Shown here piece after piece: positions 1-9,141 of a stretch of DNA of 64,000 nucleotides. Both the position numbers and the translations under genes were made by a program. Numbering within the stretch: position 1 is the stretch's first letter; each line of letters opens with the position of its first letter. The notes under the pieces were generated by a model. That model had not been told where the DNA came from and did no database searches. It was given only the letters and a program-made list of their open reading frames with translations. Source of the DNA: Xenorhabdus anantnagensis (lineage in GTDB: Bacteria > Pseudomonadota > Gammaproteobacteria > Enterobacterales > Enterobacteriaceae); NCBI RefSeq assembly GCF_028598555.1, contig NZ_JAQRFN010000014.1:1-64000 (forward strand), read 5' to 3'.

Positions 1-277
1 TTCGATTTCATAAGAACAAGCAGAAAGTCGGATTATCGGGTTATCGATTATAACAGTAATGCAGATAATTTATCTGATTAACTTACATTAAAATAGTGAG
101 TAAACTTGTTCTGGTAAAAACATTATCAGGGTTAAAAAATGAAATTTTTATCCTCATTTTTCATGTAAACCTTGCTTTACACATTCTCCTTAACAGGTTA
201 TTAGTGTGATAATATTGCGATTTCTAAACAGACATAATAACCCTATGTGAATGGAGCTATTAGCCTTGTTATTATTA

Positions 278-304
278 GTTGACTGCATATGGTTGACTGC
301 ATAT
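278..304. repeat. Direct repeat upstream of the AraC-type gene
   Basis: The 13-mer GTTGACTGCATAT occurs at 278-290 and again at 292-304, a 14-bp period. A degenerate relative, GTCGACTACAT, lies near 343-353 just before the regulator start. Regulator-proximal direct repeats could be operator half-sites, but that is inference. The rest of 1-386 is AT-rich and I see no gene in it. Confidence 0.5.
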
Positions 305-386
305 CGGCTACAAGATTAATGTAGAGATGATTGCAAATTAAGGTCGACTACATTCATTCTCTGCTTTGTTGATAAGGATTGAGGCT

Positions 387-1253
387 ATGCTATCAAATAT
401 TCCGGCTGCCCCTAGGTTTATCCAGCAATATAAACATGCTACTAGTGAATTAAACTTTCTTTACAATGTATCAACTGAGTGGCATCAACATCCTTGTATT
501 CAACTCAGCCTATCTTTACATACACATGAATCGTTAGCCTTATCAATACAGGATAAGACTCACTCCACTTGTGGTTTTCTGATTCGTTCAAACGTAATGC
601 ATAAGATGGATTCCTCCAATACCTGTAGCATTACATTGCTTATTGAACCTATTGATGAACATTACCATTTATTTAGCCATCTCACAGAGAATGTAGAAGT
701 AATTTTGCTAGAGCATGATGATATTGTGGCAGTAACAGATTATCTGGTTAAGTCGCTTCTTTGTGGAGAAAAACCAGACACATTCACTGTTTACTTGTTA
801 CTTAGCCCATATCTGTCATGCCACTGTCAATTTGATAAACGTATTTTAAAAGCTGTTTCGTTTATCGAATCGCTATCAGTAAAGCGGATTTCATCCCGTC
901 AAGTGGCTGATAAAATTTACCTTTCTGAAAGCCGTTTTTTACATCTTTTCCGTGATCAAGTGGGAATTAACTTTCGGGCTTACTTACTATGGTTACGCTT
1001 AAGTGATGCTATTGAGGAGATTCATATGACTGATTCCTTAACCTTGATTGCTAATAACTGTGGTTTTTCTGACACTGCTCATTTTAGCCGGACATGTAAA
1101 ATGGCTTATGGGATGCGCCCTTCCGATCTTAAGCATATAATTCAGCAGAATTTACAGTTCAATTGTCATACAACTCGATGCCTCTATAGCATCAATAAAC
1201 AGGTAATAAATAGTATTCATCATGAAGAAGAAGCTAATCTCCAAATTACGTAG
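387..1253 (+). CDS. AraC-family transcriptional regulator
   Basis: A 288-aa DNA-binding regulator. The C-terminal ~100 residues form an AraC/XylS double helix-turn-helix: a first helix pair around ISSRQVADKIYLSESRFLHLF and a second around LTLIANNCGFSDTAHFSRTCK, ending in the typical YGMRPSD. The N-terminal ~170 residues are a ligand or dimerisation domain I do not recognise. I chose the ATG at 387 because a GAGG stands just upstream; an in-frame TTG at 366 is possible. It converges on and overlaps the 3' end of the emrB-like gene by 8 bp. E. coli emrAB is controlled by the MarR-type EmrR, so a local AraC-type regulator is a different arrangement. Control of the efflux pair or of the biosynthetic block beyond it is plausible from position only. 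Confidence 0.88.
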   Translation: MLSNIPAAPRFIQQYKHATSELNFLYNVSTEWHQHPCIQLSLSLHTHESLALSIQDKTHSTCGFLIRSNVMHKMDSSNTCSITLLIEPIDEHYHLFSHLTENVEVILLEHDDIVAVTDYLVKSLLCGEKPDTFTVYLLLSPYLSCHCQFDKRILKAVSFIESLSVKRISSRQVADKIYLSESRFLHLFRDQVGINFRAYLLWLRLSDAIEEIHMTDSLTLIANNCGFSDTAHFSRTCKMAYGMRPSDLKHIIQQNLQFNCHTTRCLYSINKQVINSIHHEEEANLQIT

Positions 1254-2754
1254 ATGACAAATTCGATCTGGAAAACCAAAGAATCAAGATTAGTGCCAGA
1301 AAAATAAAACCGAAGAGCCAGAAAATTTCGTTAGCGGCCAGAATTAAACTCTGGTTGGTGATCCTCTTCGCCAGAAAAACGGTTGCTTGTAAGTCAGATA
1401 ATCCCAATAGTTTGATATCCTGATAAGCTAAATCGACAAGAACATTATTTTGTGTGATGTGCTCAGTGAGCTGAGAATGATGAACCGCTTCACGTTGAAC
1501 CCATAACGTATTGGTTAACGATGTACCTATCGATATGGCTAATGTTCTAAAGAAGTTAAACAAACTTCCAGCTGAGGCAACTTTCTCCTGAGGAATATTA
1601 GATAAAATAATCACATTGAGTGGCATGATAAAACAGGCAATCGCTATCCCCTGCACAAACTGTGGCCATGCTGCGCTGGAAAAATCCATTCCAGGCTCAA
1701 AAGTATATGCTCGCCAAAAAAAACAGAAAGAGAAGACAATAAAGCTAAGGGTAACCAAATAGCGCATATCAATTTTAGCACCAAATCGGCCAATGACTGG
1801 GGCTAGAAAAATAGGAAGAATGCCGAGAGGAGCTAACGCTAGCCCCGCCCAAGTGGCGGTATAACCAAAAACTGTCTGTAACAACTGAGGTTGTAAGACT
1901 AGGACACCGATATGCAATAAAAATGCCAAACTAATACAAATCGTACCAACCGTAAAATTGCGTGATTTAAACAACGATAAATCAACAATTGGGTTATCAT
2001 CAGTCAGTTCCCAAATGATAAATAGGATAATCCCTATCGTTGCAATAATAGCCAGCAAGATGATTTCATTGGAGTTAAACCAGTCGAGTTCTTTTCCTCT
2101 GTCTAACATGAGTTGTAGGCAACCAACACCGACAATGAGTAGAACCAACCCCACCTTATCAACTGGGATAACCTCAGTTTTTGTTTCACGCTTCTTCAAT
2201 AACAAGTAAGTAATAAAAATAGCGGCCAGACCGATGGGAACATTGATCAAGAAAATCCATCCCCAGTGATAGTTATCGCTAATCCATCCACCGAGGATTG
2301 GACCACAAACCGGGGCAATAATGACGGTCATAGACCAGATGGCTAAAGCCATACTGTGTTGTTTCTTAGGAAAATTTGCTAAAAGCAAGCTTTGTGATAA
2401 AGGTATGATAGGGCCTGCAACAGCACCTTGTATAACCCTTGTAATAATTAGCATTTCAAGACTATTGGATATGCCACATAGCCAGGAAGAAATGATAAAA
2501 AGCAGAGTCGAAATGATAAACAGCCGTACTTCCCCTACCCGTTTTGCCAACCAGCCAGTCAAAGGAATAGATATTGCATTAGCAACACCAAATGACGTGA
2601 TAACCCAAGTTCCTTGTGACACGGATGATCCAAGATCACCTGCAATAGTTGACAATGCTACGTTAGCAATCGTCAGATCCAATATTTGCAGAAAAGCGAT
2701 AATCGCCAGAGACAGGATTAGCCACCAGCGTTGGCTGGCTGATAAAGGTTCCAT
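1246..2754 (-). CDS. emrB: EmrB-like multidrug efflux MFS transporter (DHA2, 14 TM)
   Basis: Inner-membrane proton-driven drug exporter that works with the EmrA-like adaptor encoded upstream and an outer-membrane TolC-type channel. The sequence tracks E. coli EmrB closely, including LDLTIANVAL, SQGTWVITSFGVANAISIPL, the MFS motif around GWLAKRVGEVR, and WELTDDNPIVDLSLFKSRNF. About 14 hydrophobic segments are visible. The start was placed at ATG 2754 (502 aa) because a GAGGA lies about 10 nt upstream and this N-terminus is nearest in length to E. coli EmrB; ATG 2778 would overlap the emrA stop. The pair forms an operon transcribed away from the biosynthetic block, and could export its product or a foreign drug. 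Confidence 0.93.
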   Translation of the reverse strand: MEPLSASQRWWLILSLAIIAFLQILDLTIANVALSTIAGDLGSSVSQGTWVITSFGVANAISIPLTGWLAKRVGEVRLFIISTLLFIISSWLCGISNSLEMLIITRVIQGAVAGPIIPLSQSLLLANFPKKQHSMALAIWSMTVIIAPVCGPILGGWISDNYHWGWIFLINVPIGLAAIFITYLLLKKRETKTEVIPVDKVGLVLLIVGVGCLQLMLDRGKELDWFNSNEIILLAIIATIGIILFIIWELTDDNPIVDLSLFKSRNFTVGTICISLAFLLHIGVLVLQPQLLQTVFGYTATWAGLALAPLGILPIFLAPVIGRFGAKIDMRYLVTLSFIVFSFCFFWRAYTFEPGMDFSSAAWPQFVQGIAIACFIMPLNVIILSNIPQEKVASAGSLFNFFRTLAISIGTSLTNTLWVQREAVHHSQLTEHITQNNVLVDLAYQDIKLLGLSDLQATVFLAKRITNQSLILAANEIFWLFGFIFLALILILWFSRSNLSST

Positions 2755-2767
2755 AGCTGTGTGATCC

Positions 2768-3955
2768 TCAATTTTCATCACTTGCGTTGCTTTTTATGAT
2801 TTGCTCAATGATTTCATCTATCTCATTATTATTGAATGAAAGAACATCAGTCTGATAAATAACCCGTTGTGGAGTTTTGTCAGCCAGAGTTGTGCCTGCT
2901 GTTTCTCTGGTATCAACCGTTACGTGCATGGATAAACCGATCCGCAATGGATTGAGAGCGACTTGTTTCGGATCTAATTCAATACGTACAGGGAGGCGCT
3001 GAACAACTTTAATCCAATTACCTGTTGCATTCTGAGCGGGGAGGATAGAAAAAGCGCTGCCGGTTCCCATATCCATACCCGTAATGCGCCCCTGATAAGT
3101 AACACTATCGCCATAAAAATCGCTGATTAACTTGACGGGTTGCCCCAGACGCATATCAGTGAACTGCACTTCTTTAAAATTTGCCTCAACCCATATCTGG
3201 TCAGGAGGGACGATAATCATTAATGGTGTAGATTGATTGATTTGAGATCCAACTTGAATACTGCGGCGTGATACATACCCACTTACTGGAGCGTAGATTC
3301 TGGTTCGTTGCAAAGACAACCAAGCTTCACGTAAATTGGATGCCGCCTTTTCTATATTTGGCAGTTTGTTTAGTGGTGTACCCATTACCAAAGCCTGATT
3401 GATTTTATATTGCTGCATGGCGACTTTTAAATCTGCCTTAGCAATGTCAACAGCTTTACGAGAGTGATCCAGCTCTTCAACAGCGATGACATTGACTTTA
3501 CCCAATTTTTCCCGTCGTGCCAGATTACTTTTTAACTTGTCTAAAGTAAGCTGTTTTAATTCCATATTGGCCAGGAGCTTGGGATTACTGAGAATGGTTT
3601 CCCGTGTTTCACGCACTGCTTGGGCTAATGCATGTTTATTTTTCTCGAAGGTATTCTTAGCGTCAGCACTATCCAACGTTAGTAAAAGGTCACCTTGCTG
3701 AACAAAATCGGTATTATCAACATAAATATTTTTCACACTACCATGGGTTTGGGACATGACTTGGATCTGATTACCGACAACATAGGCGTTATCTGTTGAT
3801 TGGTAGAAACGTAATACTGTGTACCAGTAAAATAGATAAGTTAAACCAGCAAACAAAAAAAGTAATATAACAAAAGAAAGTATTATTTTACGTTTTTTCT
3901 TATTATTTTCTTCTTGTGGTTGTTCAGGCATTGTTTCAATTTGATTGTTTCCCAT
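2768..3955 (-). CDS. emrA: EmrA-like membrane fusion (HlyD-family) adaptor
   Basis: Periplasmic adaptor of 395 aa linking the EmrB-type pump to an outer-membrane channel. A positively charged N-terminus (NKKKRK) precedes one membrane anchor at about residues 25-48. The lipoyl/barrel-sandwich half-motif follows (STDNAYVVGNQIQVMS, then VQQGDLLLTLD), then a long coiled-coil hairpin (~95-200) and the beta-barrel region with RIYAPVSGYVSRR. The start ATG at 3955 has CGGAG seven bases upstream. It is the first gene of the emrAB operon, and the 519-bp region upstream separates it from the divergent biosynthetic genes. Confidence 0.93.
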   Translation of the reverse strand: MGNNQIETMPEQPQEENNKKKRKIILSFVILLFLFAGLTYLFYWYTVLRFYQSTDNAYVVGNQIQVMSQTHGSVKNIYVDNTDFVQQGDLLLTLDSADAKNTFEKNKHALAQAVRETRETILSNPKLLANMELKQLTLDKLKSNLARREKLGKVNVIAVEELDHSRKAVDIAKADLKVAMQQYKINQALVMGTPLNKLPNIEKAASNLREAWLSLQRTRIYAPVSGYVSRRSIQVGSQINQSTPLMIIVPPDQIWVEANFKEVQFTDMRLGQPVKLISDFYGDSVTYQGRITGMDMGTGSAFSILPAQNATGNWIKVVQRLPVRIELDPKQVALNPLRIGLSMHVTVDTRETAGTTLADKTPQRVIYQTDVLSFNNNEIDEIIEQIIKSNASDEN

Positions 3956-4474
3956 GTTTGACTCCGATTAATTGAACTAATAAGCATATCCAAACATTTA
4001 TACTGATATGCTACCGCCAGACAGCCGTATTTGTCCTGTTACAGAGTTACCACTCTTCTCAAATGAGAAAGTAACTCAACTGTTATCACCTTCTTAGTTT
4101 CGCCGTTTCATATGATTAAAATGAAAACACCGTTCATAGAGTGAACTCCATACTTAGGAACTCTACCTGCCAACATATCAAAGGTACTCGGCATATCAAC
4201 TTTATAACTTAATAACGTGATTGGATTGAATAATCTGGCTGAGGTGGTCGGAATTAAATATTAAATAAAATTTATGTTTTTATAAAAGAATAGGCATGGA
4301 AAACATACCAATTATTTACAGAAGGATAAAATTAGCCAGTTTATTCAAGCAAAATAAAAACACCATTGTTAGATTGGCGTTGCTTATTCGAATTACTTAT
4401 TTGCTATATCTGTCTGATATAAGCATCCATTAAACGATGGTTAAAAAAATATAATAACTACTAGGATAGATTAC
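3956..4474. other. Divergent intergenic region between emrA and the acyl/sulfur cluster
   Basis: This 519-bp AT-rich stretch separates two divergent operons, so it should contain both promoters. I see no credible coding frame, no long hairpin and no operator that I can name with confidence. Confidence 0.6.
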
Positions 4475-5656
4475 ATGTTCAAATCAACTGAGTTGTATGA
4501 AAAAATAAAGGAAGTAAATGGTGATGCCATAAAATGGTTAATTACAAATAGCTGTTTTCTCTATAACCTTTCAAGTGAAGAACAACAAGAATTAAAAACA
4601 TATGTTATTAGAGATGCCTTTGAATATCATTTTGAAAATAATGTTTACTACCGTGAACAATGTGAAAAGAAAGGTGTAAAACCCAGTGATATTCAATGTT
4701 ATGCGGACTTGGTGAATATCCCTGTCATTCCAGTATCCACTTTTAAATCTGAAAATAGCTATCGTTTGTTAAGTAAACCCCTTTCCAGCATTGAGCATGA
4801 GATGCGTTCGACTGGTACTAGTGGTATCCCTAGTGTTGCTCGTCGATGTGATGAAACAATGGACTATACTACTATAGGTCTCTATAACTCATATCGCGAT
4901 ATGCTTAAGCTCTCCAGTGGTGCAGGACTGTGTTTATGTCCTTCTACGGAGGAAATTCCTGAAATGGGAATGATAAAAGCATTCAATTGGTTGGCTGGGT
5001 TGCTGGATACCAATCGTTTTATGGTTAGAGAAGAACGTTTTATTCCGGAAGAAGCAGTCAGTCAATTAAAAGAATGGCAAGGAAAATTTACTCGTCATTT
5101 GATAGGACCTCCGTTTCTTATTCATCGCTTTATCAGTTTCTTGAAAGCCACGAACACTAAATTGGAACTGGACAGTGGGAGTATGGTCATTACGCTCGGT
5201 GGCTGGAAGCGTTTCACTGGTGCCATGATTTCCCGTACCGAGTTTAATCAAGAGCTGGAAACTTGGTTAGGAATCCCCGCTAGCCGGATTCGTGATATGT
5301 ATGGGCTTGTTGAAGCTAACTTCCTGGCTATAGAGGATGAATTCAATCAAAAACATATTCCACCTTATATTCACTTCTCTGTTCGTGATCCGGAAAACCT
5401 ATCTCGAGAAGTTGCTGATGGTGAGACCGGGCAACTTGTTATATTCGATCCCATAGCACGTTCTACCCCTGGTATGTTGCTGACCGAAGATATGATCTAC
5501 TTACGTACTGACAATGATTTTTCAGGTCGTAACTCTCAACGTATGCAATATGTTATGCGGGCACCTTCTGCAACAGAATTCGGCTGCTGCGCCGTTAATC
5601 TGGAAAGTAAAATGTCAGCTGATGAACAAAGGGATGAATGCCCTGTTACTCAGTGA
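4475..5656 (+). CDS. LuxE-like acyl-protein synthetase
   Basis: A 393-aa member of the LuxE/acyl-protein synthetase part of the adenylate-forming superfamily, which activates a carboxylic acid as acyl-AMP and passes it to a cysteine or a protein partner. Visible marks are the phosphate-binding loop MRSTGTSGIPS (~residue 110) and the A5-like motif RDMYGLVE (~270). The C-terminus, after DNDFSGRNS, looks unlike classical LuxE and is Cys-containing (GCCAVNLE). There is no luxCDAB here, so bioluminescence is not the role. The start follows an AGGAT. The next gene begins nine bases after the stop, so this is the first gene of a tight operon with Fe-S/sulfur-trafficking and acyl-carrier genes. The substrate is unknown. 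Confidence 0.8.
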   Translation: MFKSTELYEKIKEVNGDAIKWLITNSCFLYNLSSEEQQELKTYVIRDAFEYHFENNVYYREQCEKKGVKPSDIQCYADLVNIPVIPVSTFKSENSYRLLSKPLSSIEHEMRSTGTSGIPSVARRCDETMDYTTIGLYNSYRDMLKLSSGAGLCLCPSTEEIPEMGMIKAFNWLAGLLDTNRFMVREERFIPEEAVSQLKEWQGKFTRHLIGPPFLIHRFISFLKATNTKLELDSGSMVITLGGWKRFTGAMISRTEFNQELETWLGIPASRIRDMYGLVEANFLAIEDEFNQKHIPPYIHFSVRDPENLSREVADGETGQLVIFDPIARSTPGMLLTEDMIYLRTDNDFSGRNSQRMQYVMRAPSATEFGCCAVNLESKMSADEQRDECPVTQ

Positions 5657-5665
5657 GGTCAGATC

Positions 5666-6022
5666 ATGTTTAATGAAATTATCACTGATAACTTTTGTCA
5701 TCCCGATTGTCAGGGAAGCTTAGAAAATCCGGATATTCAGCTTAAATTGGGTAATCCTGTGTGTGGAGATAAAGTGAATATTGATTTGTCACTGAACGAA
5801 GAAAAACGTATCAGTAACGCTCTATTTCAAGCTTGGGGATGCACGGCTTCTTTAGCGATGTCCAACCAGTTTTGTCGCCAGATTCAAGGAAAAACACTGA
5901 CAGAACTCGCCCAATTAAATACACAGGAGATCGACCAGATGCTAGGTAAGCTGCAACCGTCACAGCAGCATTGCCTAGAGATGTTACATGCTCTTTTTCA
6001 GCAGGTAAGGATGCATATATGA
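5666..6022 (+). CDS. IscU/NifU-N-like scaffold protein
   Basis: A 118-aa protein with the IscU fold signature: all three scaffold cysteines are present, in GNPVCGD, AWGCTASLA and QQHCLEMLHAL, corresponding to Cys37, Cys63 and Cys106 of E. coli IscU. IscU receives sulfur from a cysteine desulfurase and builds a [2Fe-2S] cluster. Here the partner desulfurase follows immediately, with an ATGA stop/start overlap. The usual hscBA-fdx genes are absent, and the operon context (acyl ligases and an ACP) suggests a dedicated sulfur-relay or cluster role in a biosynthetic pathway rather than housekeeping Fe-S assembly. The IscU LPPVK motif that binds HscA is not visible. The start is supported by a GAGG nine bases upstream. 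Confidence 0.85.
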   Translation: MFNEIITDNFCHPDCQGSLENPDIQLKLGNPVCGDKVNIDLSLNEEKRISNALFQAWGCTASLAMSNQFCRQIQGKTLTELAQLNTQEIDQMLGKLQPSQQHCLEMLHALFQQVRMHI

Positions 6023-7200
6023 CTATGTTGTACTTTGATTTCAATGCGACAACACCAATGAGTCATAAATCAAAGATGGCAATTCAGGACGTGTTGGATC
6101 AATTTGCTAATCCTTCCAGCAGATATCGTTTGAGTAATCATTTAATTACGTTAATTCATCAGGCAAAAGAGTCTGTATCTCAGTTAGTGGGAGGTTTGCC
6201 TGAAAGGATCATTTTTACTTCTGGTGGCACAGAGAGTAATAATCTAGCCTTGCACAGTGTATTTGGCCAGCTCCCTGCGGGTCAATTATCTCGTTACCAT
6301 GCTATCTGTTCTGCAATTGAGCACTCTTCCATTCTAGAACCTCTGCGTTGGTATCAAAAGCAGGGCCTGAAACTGACGATCATCGAGCCAAGTAAAACAG
6401 GAAGAATAGATCTGGACACATTGTGTAATGCCATCACACCCCAAACTTGCTTCATCGCATTGATGGCGATTAACAATGAAACTGGTGTCATTCAACCTTA
6501 TGATGAGCTTGCTTACAGGCTGAAAGGAAAAGGCATCCATCTTCATTGCGATGCAATACAAGCGGTAGGAAAATGGCCTATCCGCTGCTTTGATGATATC
6601 CCATTAACCATCTCTTTTTCAGGGCATAAATTTTATGCCCCTAAAGGGGTGGGTGGGTTGTATTACAGCCAGCAAGTGAAAATCTATCCTTTACTGCATG
6701 GTGGTGGACAAGAACAAGGTTTACGTAGTGGGACAGAAAATACATTAGGTATAGCTGGATTAGCTGCCGCCGCAGAAGAAGCTAATGAGAAACTGATACA
6801 ACGTTTTGACTATTGCCGTGAAATGAGAGTTTACCTGCTCACTCAATTAGACAAATTAGGCGTAAATTATCATTTAAATGGTGAAACAAATCCTGAGTAT
6901 CAGGCCCCATGGACATTAAATATTAGTTTCCCTGGCATTAGGGCGGAAGCGTTAGCAAGTAGATTGGACTTATGTCACGGTATTTCTGTTTCGTTGGGGT
7001 CGGCTTGTAGCAATAACTCACAGACACCTCAACGTTCACACGTTTTACTTGCGATGCAATCTCCTCATTCCTATATCGATAGTGCGTTGAGAATCAGTTT
7101 TGGACATGTTACTGAGTGGAAGGCAATTAATGTTCTGGCTAACGCTCTACAACAGGAAACTCAGCATTTATTGTCTATTTCAGGAGAACAAAAAATATGA
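6019..7200 (+). CDS. Cysteine desulfurase (NifS/IscS class), first copy
   Basis: A PLP enzyme of 393 aa that removes sulfur from L-cysteine as an enzyme-bound persulfide. Visible marks: N-terminal YFDFNATTPM, the cofactor-contacting TSGGTESNN, the PLP lysine in SFSGHKFYAPKGVGG, RSGTEN, and the catalytic cysteine in SLGSACSNNSQTPQRSHVL. The ATG at 6019 overlaps the scaffold gene stop (ATGA) and has AAGGA upstream; a longer in-frame form would begin inside the scaffold gene and is unlikely. It shares its 3' end with the next gene by ATGA overlap. It presumably feeds sulfur to the IscU-like protein or directly to an acyl substrate. Confidence 0.93.
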   Translation: MTMLYFDFNATTPMSHKSKMAIQDVLDQFANPSSRYRLSNHLITLIHQAKESVSQLVGGLPERIIFTSGGTESNNLALHSVFGQLPAGQLSRYHAICSAIEHSSILEPLRWYQKQGLKLTIIEPSKTGRIDLDTLCNAITPQTCFIALMAINNETGVIQPYDELAYRLKGKGIHLHCDAIQAVGKWPIRCFDDIPLTISFSGHKFYAPKGVGGLYYSQQVKIYPLLHGGGQEQGLRSGTENTLGIAGLAAAAEEANEKLIQRFDYCREMRVYLLTQLDKLGVNYHLNGETNPEYQAPWTLNISFPGIRAEALASRLDLCHGISVSLGSACSNNSQTPQRSHVLLAMQSPHSYIDSALRISFGHVTEWKAINVLANALQQETQHLLSISGEQKI

Positions 7201-8888
7201 TGCTGGAACATGCACAAACACTGTTATCTTGTTTTAAACATTATGTTTCACAGCAGCCAAATCACATTGTTTACCGCTTCTTACCCTCGGGGGATTCAGA
7301 TACTGTTACTCTAACTTGGCAAGAACTGGATCAACGTTCTCACCAACTTGCCTGCACACTCGTGAACGCAGGGCAACAGGGAAAAGCGGTTATCCTAATG
7401 TACCCACCTGGTCTGGAGTTTATTATAGGGTTAGTTGCTTGTTTTAAGGCAGGAGCCATTGCTGTTCCATCTAATGTGGTTCGAGGGAGCCGTCATCTGC
7501 AAAGATTAACGCAGATCTTGAATGACTCAGAAGCTAAAGTGATACTTACCACTTTAGAGTTAAGCAAAACCTTATCGCATGAATTTCCTAATCAGCATGT
7601 TATGTATTACTCGGAAAATCAGGTGGTAGATGGGATAACACAGCTTCCTTCAATATCTCCAAAACAATTAGCTTTCCTACAGTATACCTCTGGTTCCACT
7701 GATACTCCTAAAGGGGTAATGATTACTCACAATAACTTAATTTATAGCTTGCGGGCGATGAATAATACTTTTGGCTTGCATGAAGAGTTAATCATTGGAG
7801 GCTGGATACCTCAGTTTCATGATATGGGGTTGGTAGGCCATATTCTTCTGACCATGGCGCTAGGTGGACAATATAATTTCATGCCACCTCTCTCATTTAT
7901 CCAGCATCCATTACGTTGGTTACAGTTGATGCATGATTATGGTGCTGAATTCTGTTGTGCCCCTAATTTTGCTTACGACCTCTGTGCCGACCAAGACTGT
8001 GCTGGGCTCAATCTGGATCTGTCTCGCTGGCGTTGGGCGGGTAATGGCGCAGAACCAGTCAGGAATGAGACTCTGATGCGTTTTTATCAGGCAGTTAAAG
8101 AATATGGATTTGTTTATCAAAGCCAAATCCCCTGTTATGGTATGGCTGAAGCAACACTGGTAATCAGTTCATCCACCAGTGAAGATCCTCCTTTTAGTTT
8201 AACGCTTTGTAACAGCAATCTAGAGAAAGGAAAACTTGTCTTACAACCTGATGGGGTTGTAATGCAAGCCTGTGGTCAAGTTGCGCCGAGTCACCGCGTC
8301 ATGATTGTTAACCCGGACACAAAGGCATTGTGTCAACCCGATGAAATTGGTGAGATTTGGGTTCAAGGTCCAAGCATTGCTGTGGGGTATTGGAATAATC
8401 CGGAACAAACCGAGCAGAATTTCAAAGCCTATACTACCACTGGTGAAGGGCCTTTTCTCCGTACTGGTGACCTCGGATGTCTGTATGAACATCATGTGTT
8501 GATCACGGGGCGTTTGAAAGATCTGATTATTATCCGTGGGCGGAATATCTATCCACAAGACATTGAATACGTAGCTACTATGCAGTCCGCCGCGTTCCGT
8601 TCAGGCAAAGCAATTGCTTTTGAACTGGAACAACAGGTCGTTGTCGCCATAGAGCTACGAAAAAATATGGGGCAGGAAAATAATTTCAGAGAATTGAGGC
8701 GAAATGTAATCCAGGCACTCAATGCAACATTCGATATTAATATCGCTGACTTAATATTTATTCAGGCCAATAAATTACCTACAACTAGCAGTGGAAAAGT
8801 ACAACGAAGACTCTGTCGTGCACTCTATTTACAAGGCAAATTACATCTAGCTAATGTACTGCCTACCACCGAAATTCAAGGAGCATAA
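7197..8888 (+). CDS. Fatty-acyl-AMP ligase (FAAL-type, ANL superfamily)
   Basis: A 563-aa adenylate-forming enzyme predicted to activate a carboxylic acid as acyl-AMP and load it on the adjacent ACP. The core motif LQYTSGSTDTPKGVMITHNN, the middle motif around CYGMAEATLV, RTGDLG, and the hinge GRLKDLIIIRGRNIYPQDIE are all present. C-terminal PTTSSGKVQRRLCR carries the catalytic lysine region. The style (QYTSGST and RGRNIYPQDIE) is that of FAALs more than of acyl-CoA synthetases. It starts at ATG 7197 overlapping the desulfurase stop, and the ACP gene begins one base past its end. Two separate acyl-activating enzymes (this and the LuxE-like protein) in one operon is notable. Confidence 0.9.
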   Translation: MMLEHAQTLLSCFKHYVSQQPNHIVYRFLPSGDSDTVTLTWQELDQRSHQLACTLVNAGQQGKAVILMYPPGLEFIIGLVACFKAGAIAVPSNVVRGSRHLQRLTQILNDSEAKVILTTLELSKTLSHEFPNQHVMYYSENQVVDGITQLPSISPKQLAFLQYTSGSTDTPKGVMITHNNLIYSLRAMNNTFGLHEELIIGGWIPQFHDMGLVGHILLTMALGGQYNFMPPLSFIQHPLRWLQLMHDYGAEFCCAPNFAYDLCADQDCAGLNLDLSRWRWAGNGAEPVRNETLMRFYQAVKEYGFVYQSQIPCYGMAEATLVISSSTSEDPPFSLTLCNSNLEKGKLVLQPDGVVMQACGQVAPSHRVMIVNPDTKALCQPDEIGEIWVQGPSIAVGYWNNPEQTEQNFKAYTTTGEGPFLRTGDLGCLYEHHVLITGRLKDLIIIRGRNIYPQDIEYVATMQSAAFRSGKAIAFELEQQVVVAIELRKNMGQENNFRELRRNVIQALNATFDINIADLIFIQANKLPTTSSGKVQRRLCRALYLQGKLHLANVLPTTEIQGA

Positions 8889-8889
8889 T

Positions 8890-9141
8890 ATGACTGAGCT
8901 GGAACTAAGAGGTTGGCTGATCGAGTATTTGACACCCTATTTCCAACGCCATGAAATTCCCATCGGTGAACACGTTTCTTTCGATAATCTTGGCTTAGAT
9001 TCTGCGAGCAGAGTAACACTGATTAGCCAGTTAGAAAAAGTATTACAGCGAAAACTAGATCCTATTCTTGGCTATGAGTATCCCACTGTTCATGCTTTGT
9101 CTGAGCATATACTGCAATTGGAATTGGAGCAGGGGCTATGA
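8890..9141 (+). CDS. Acyl carrier protein
   Basis: A stand-alone carrier protein of 83 aa. The phosphopantetheine attachment serine lies in DNLGLDSASRVTLISQLEK, and the expected helices follow. I chose the ATG at 8890, preceded by AGGAG; a longer in-frame version would overlap the ligase gene. It probably receives the acyl group from the preceding ligase and presents it to the flavoprotein encoded next, whose gene overlaps its stop codon by 4 bp. Confidence 0.9.
   Translation: MTELELRGWLIEYLTPYFQRHEIPIGEHVSFDNLGLDSASRVTLISQLEKVLQRKLDPILGYEYPTVHALSEHILQLELEQGL

Noticed and set aside
4475..5656. A luminescence (lux) operon, suggested by the LuxE-like protein
   Set aside because: There is no luxC, D, A or B; the operon instead has ACP, ligase and sulfur genes.
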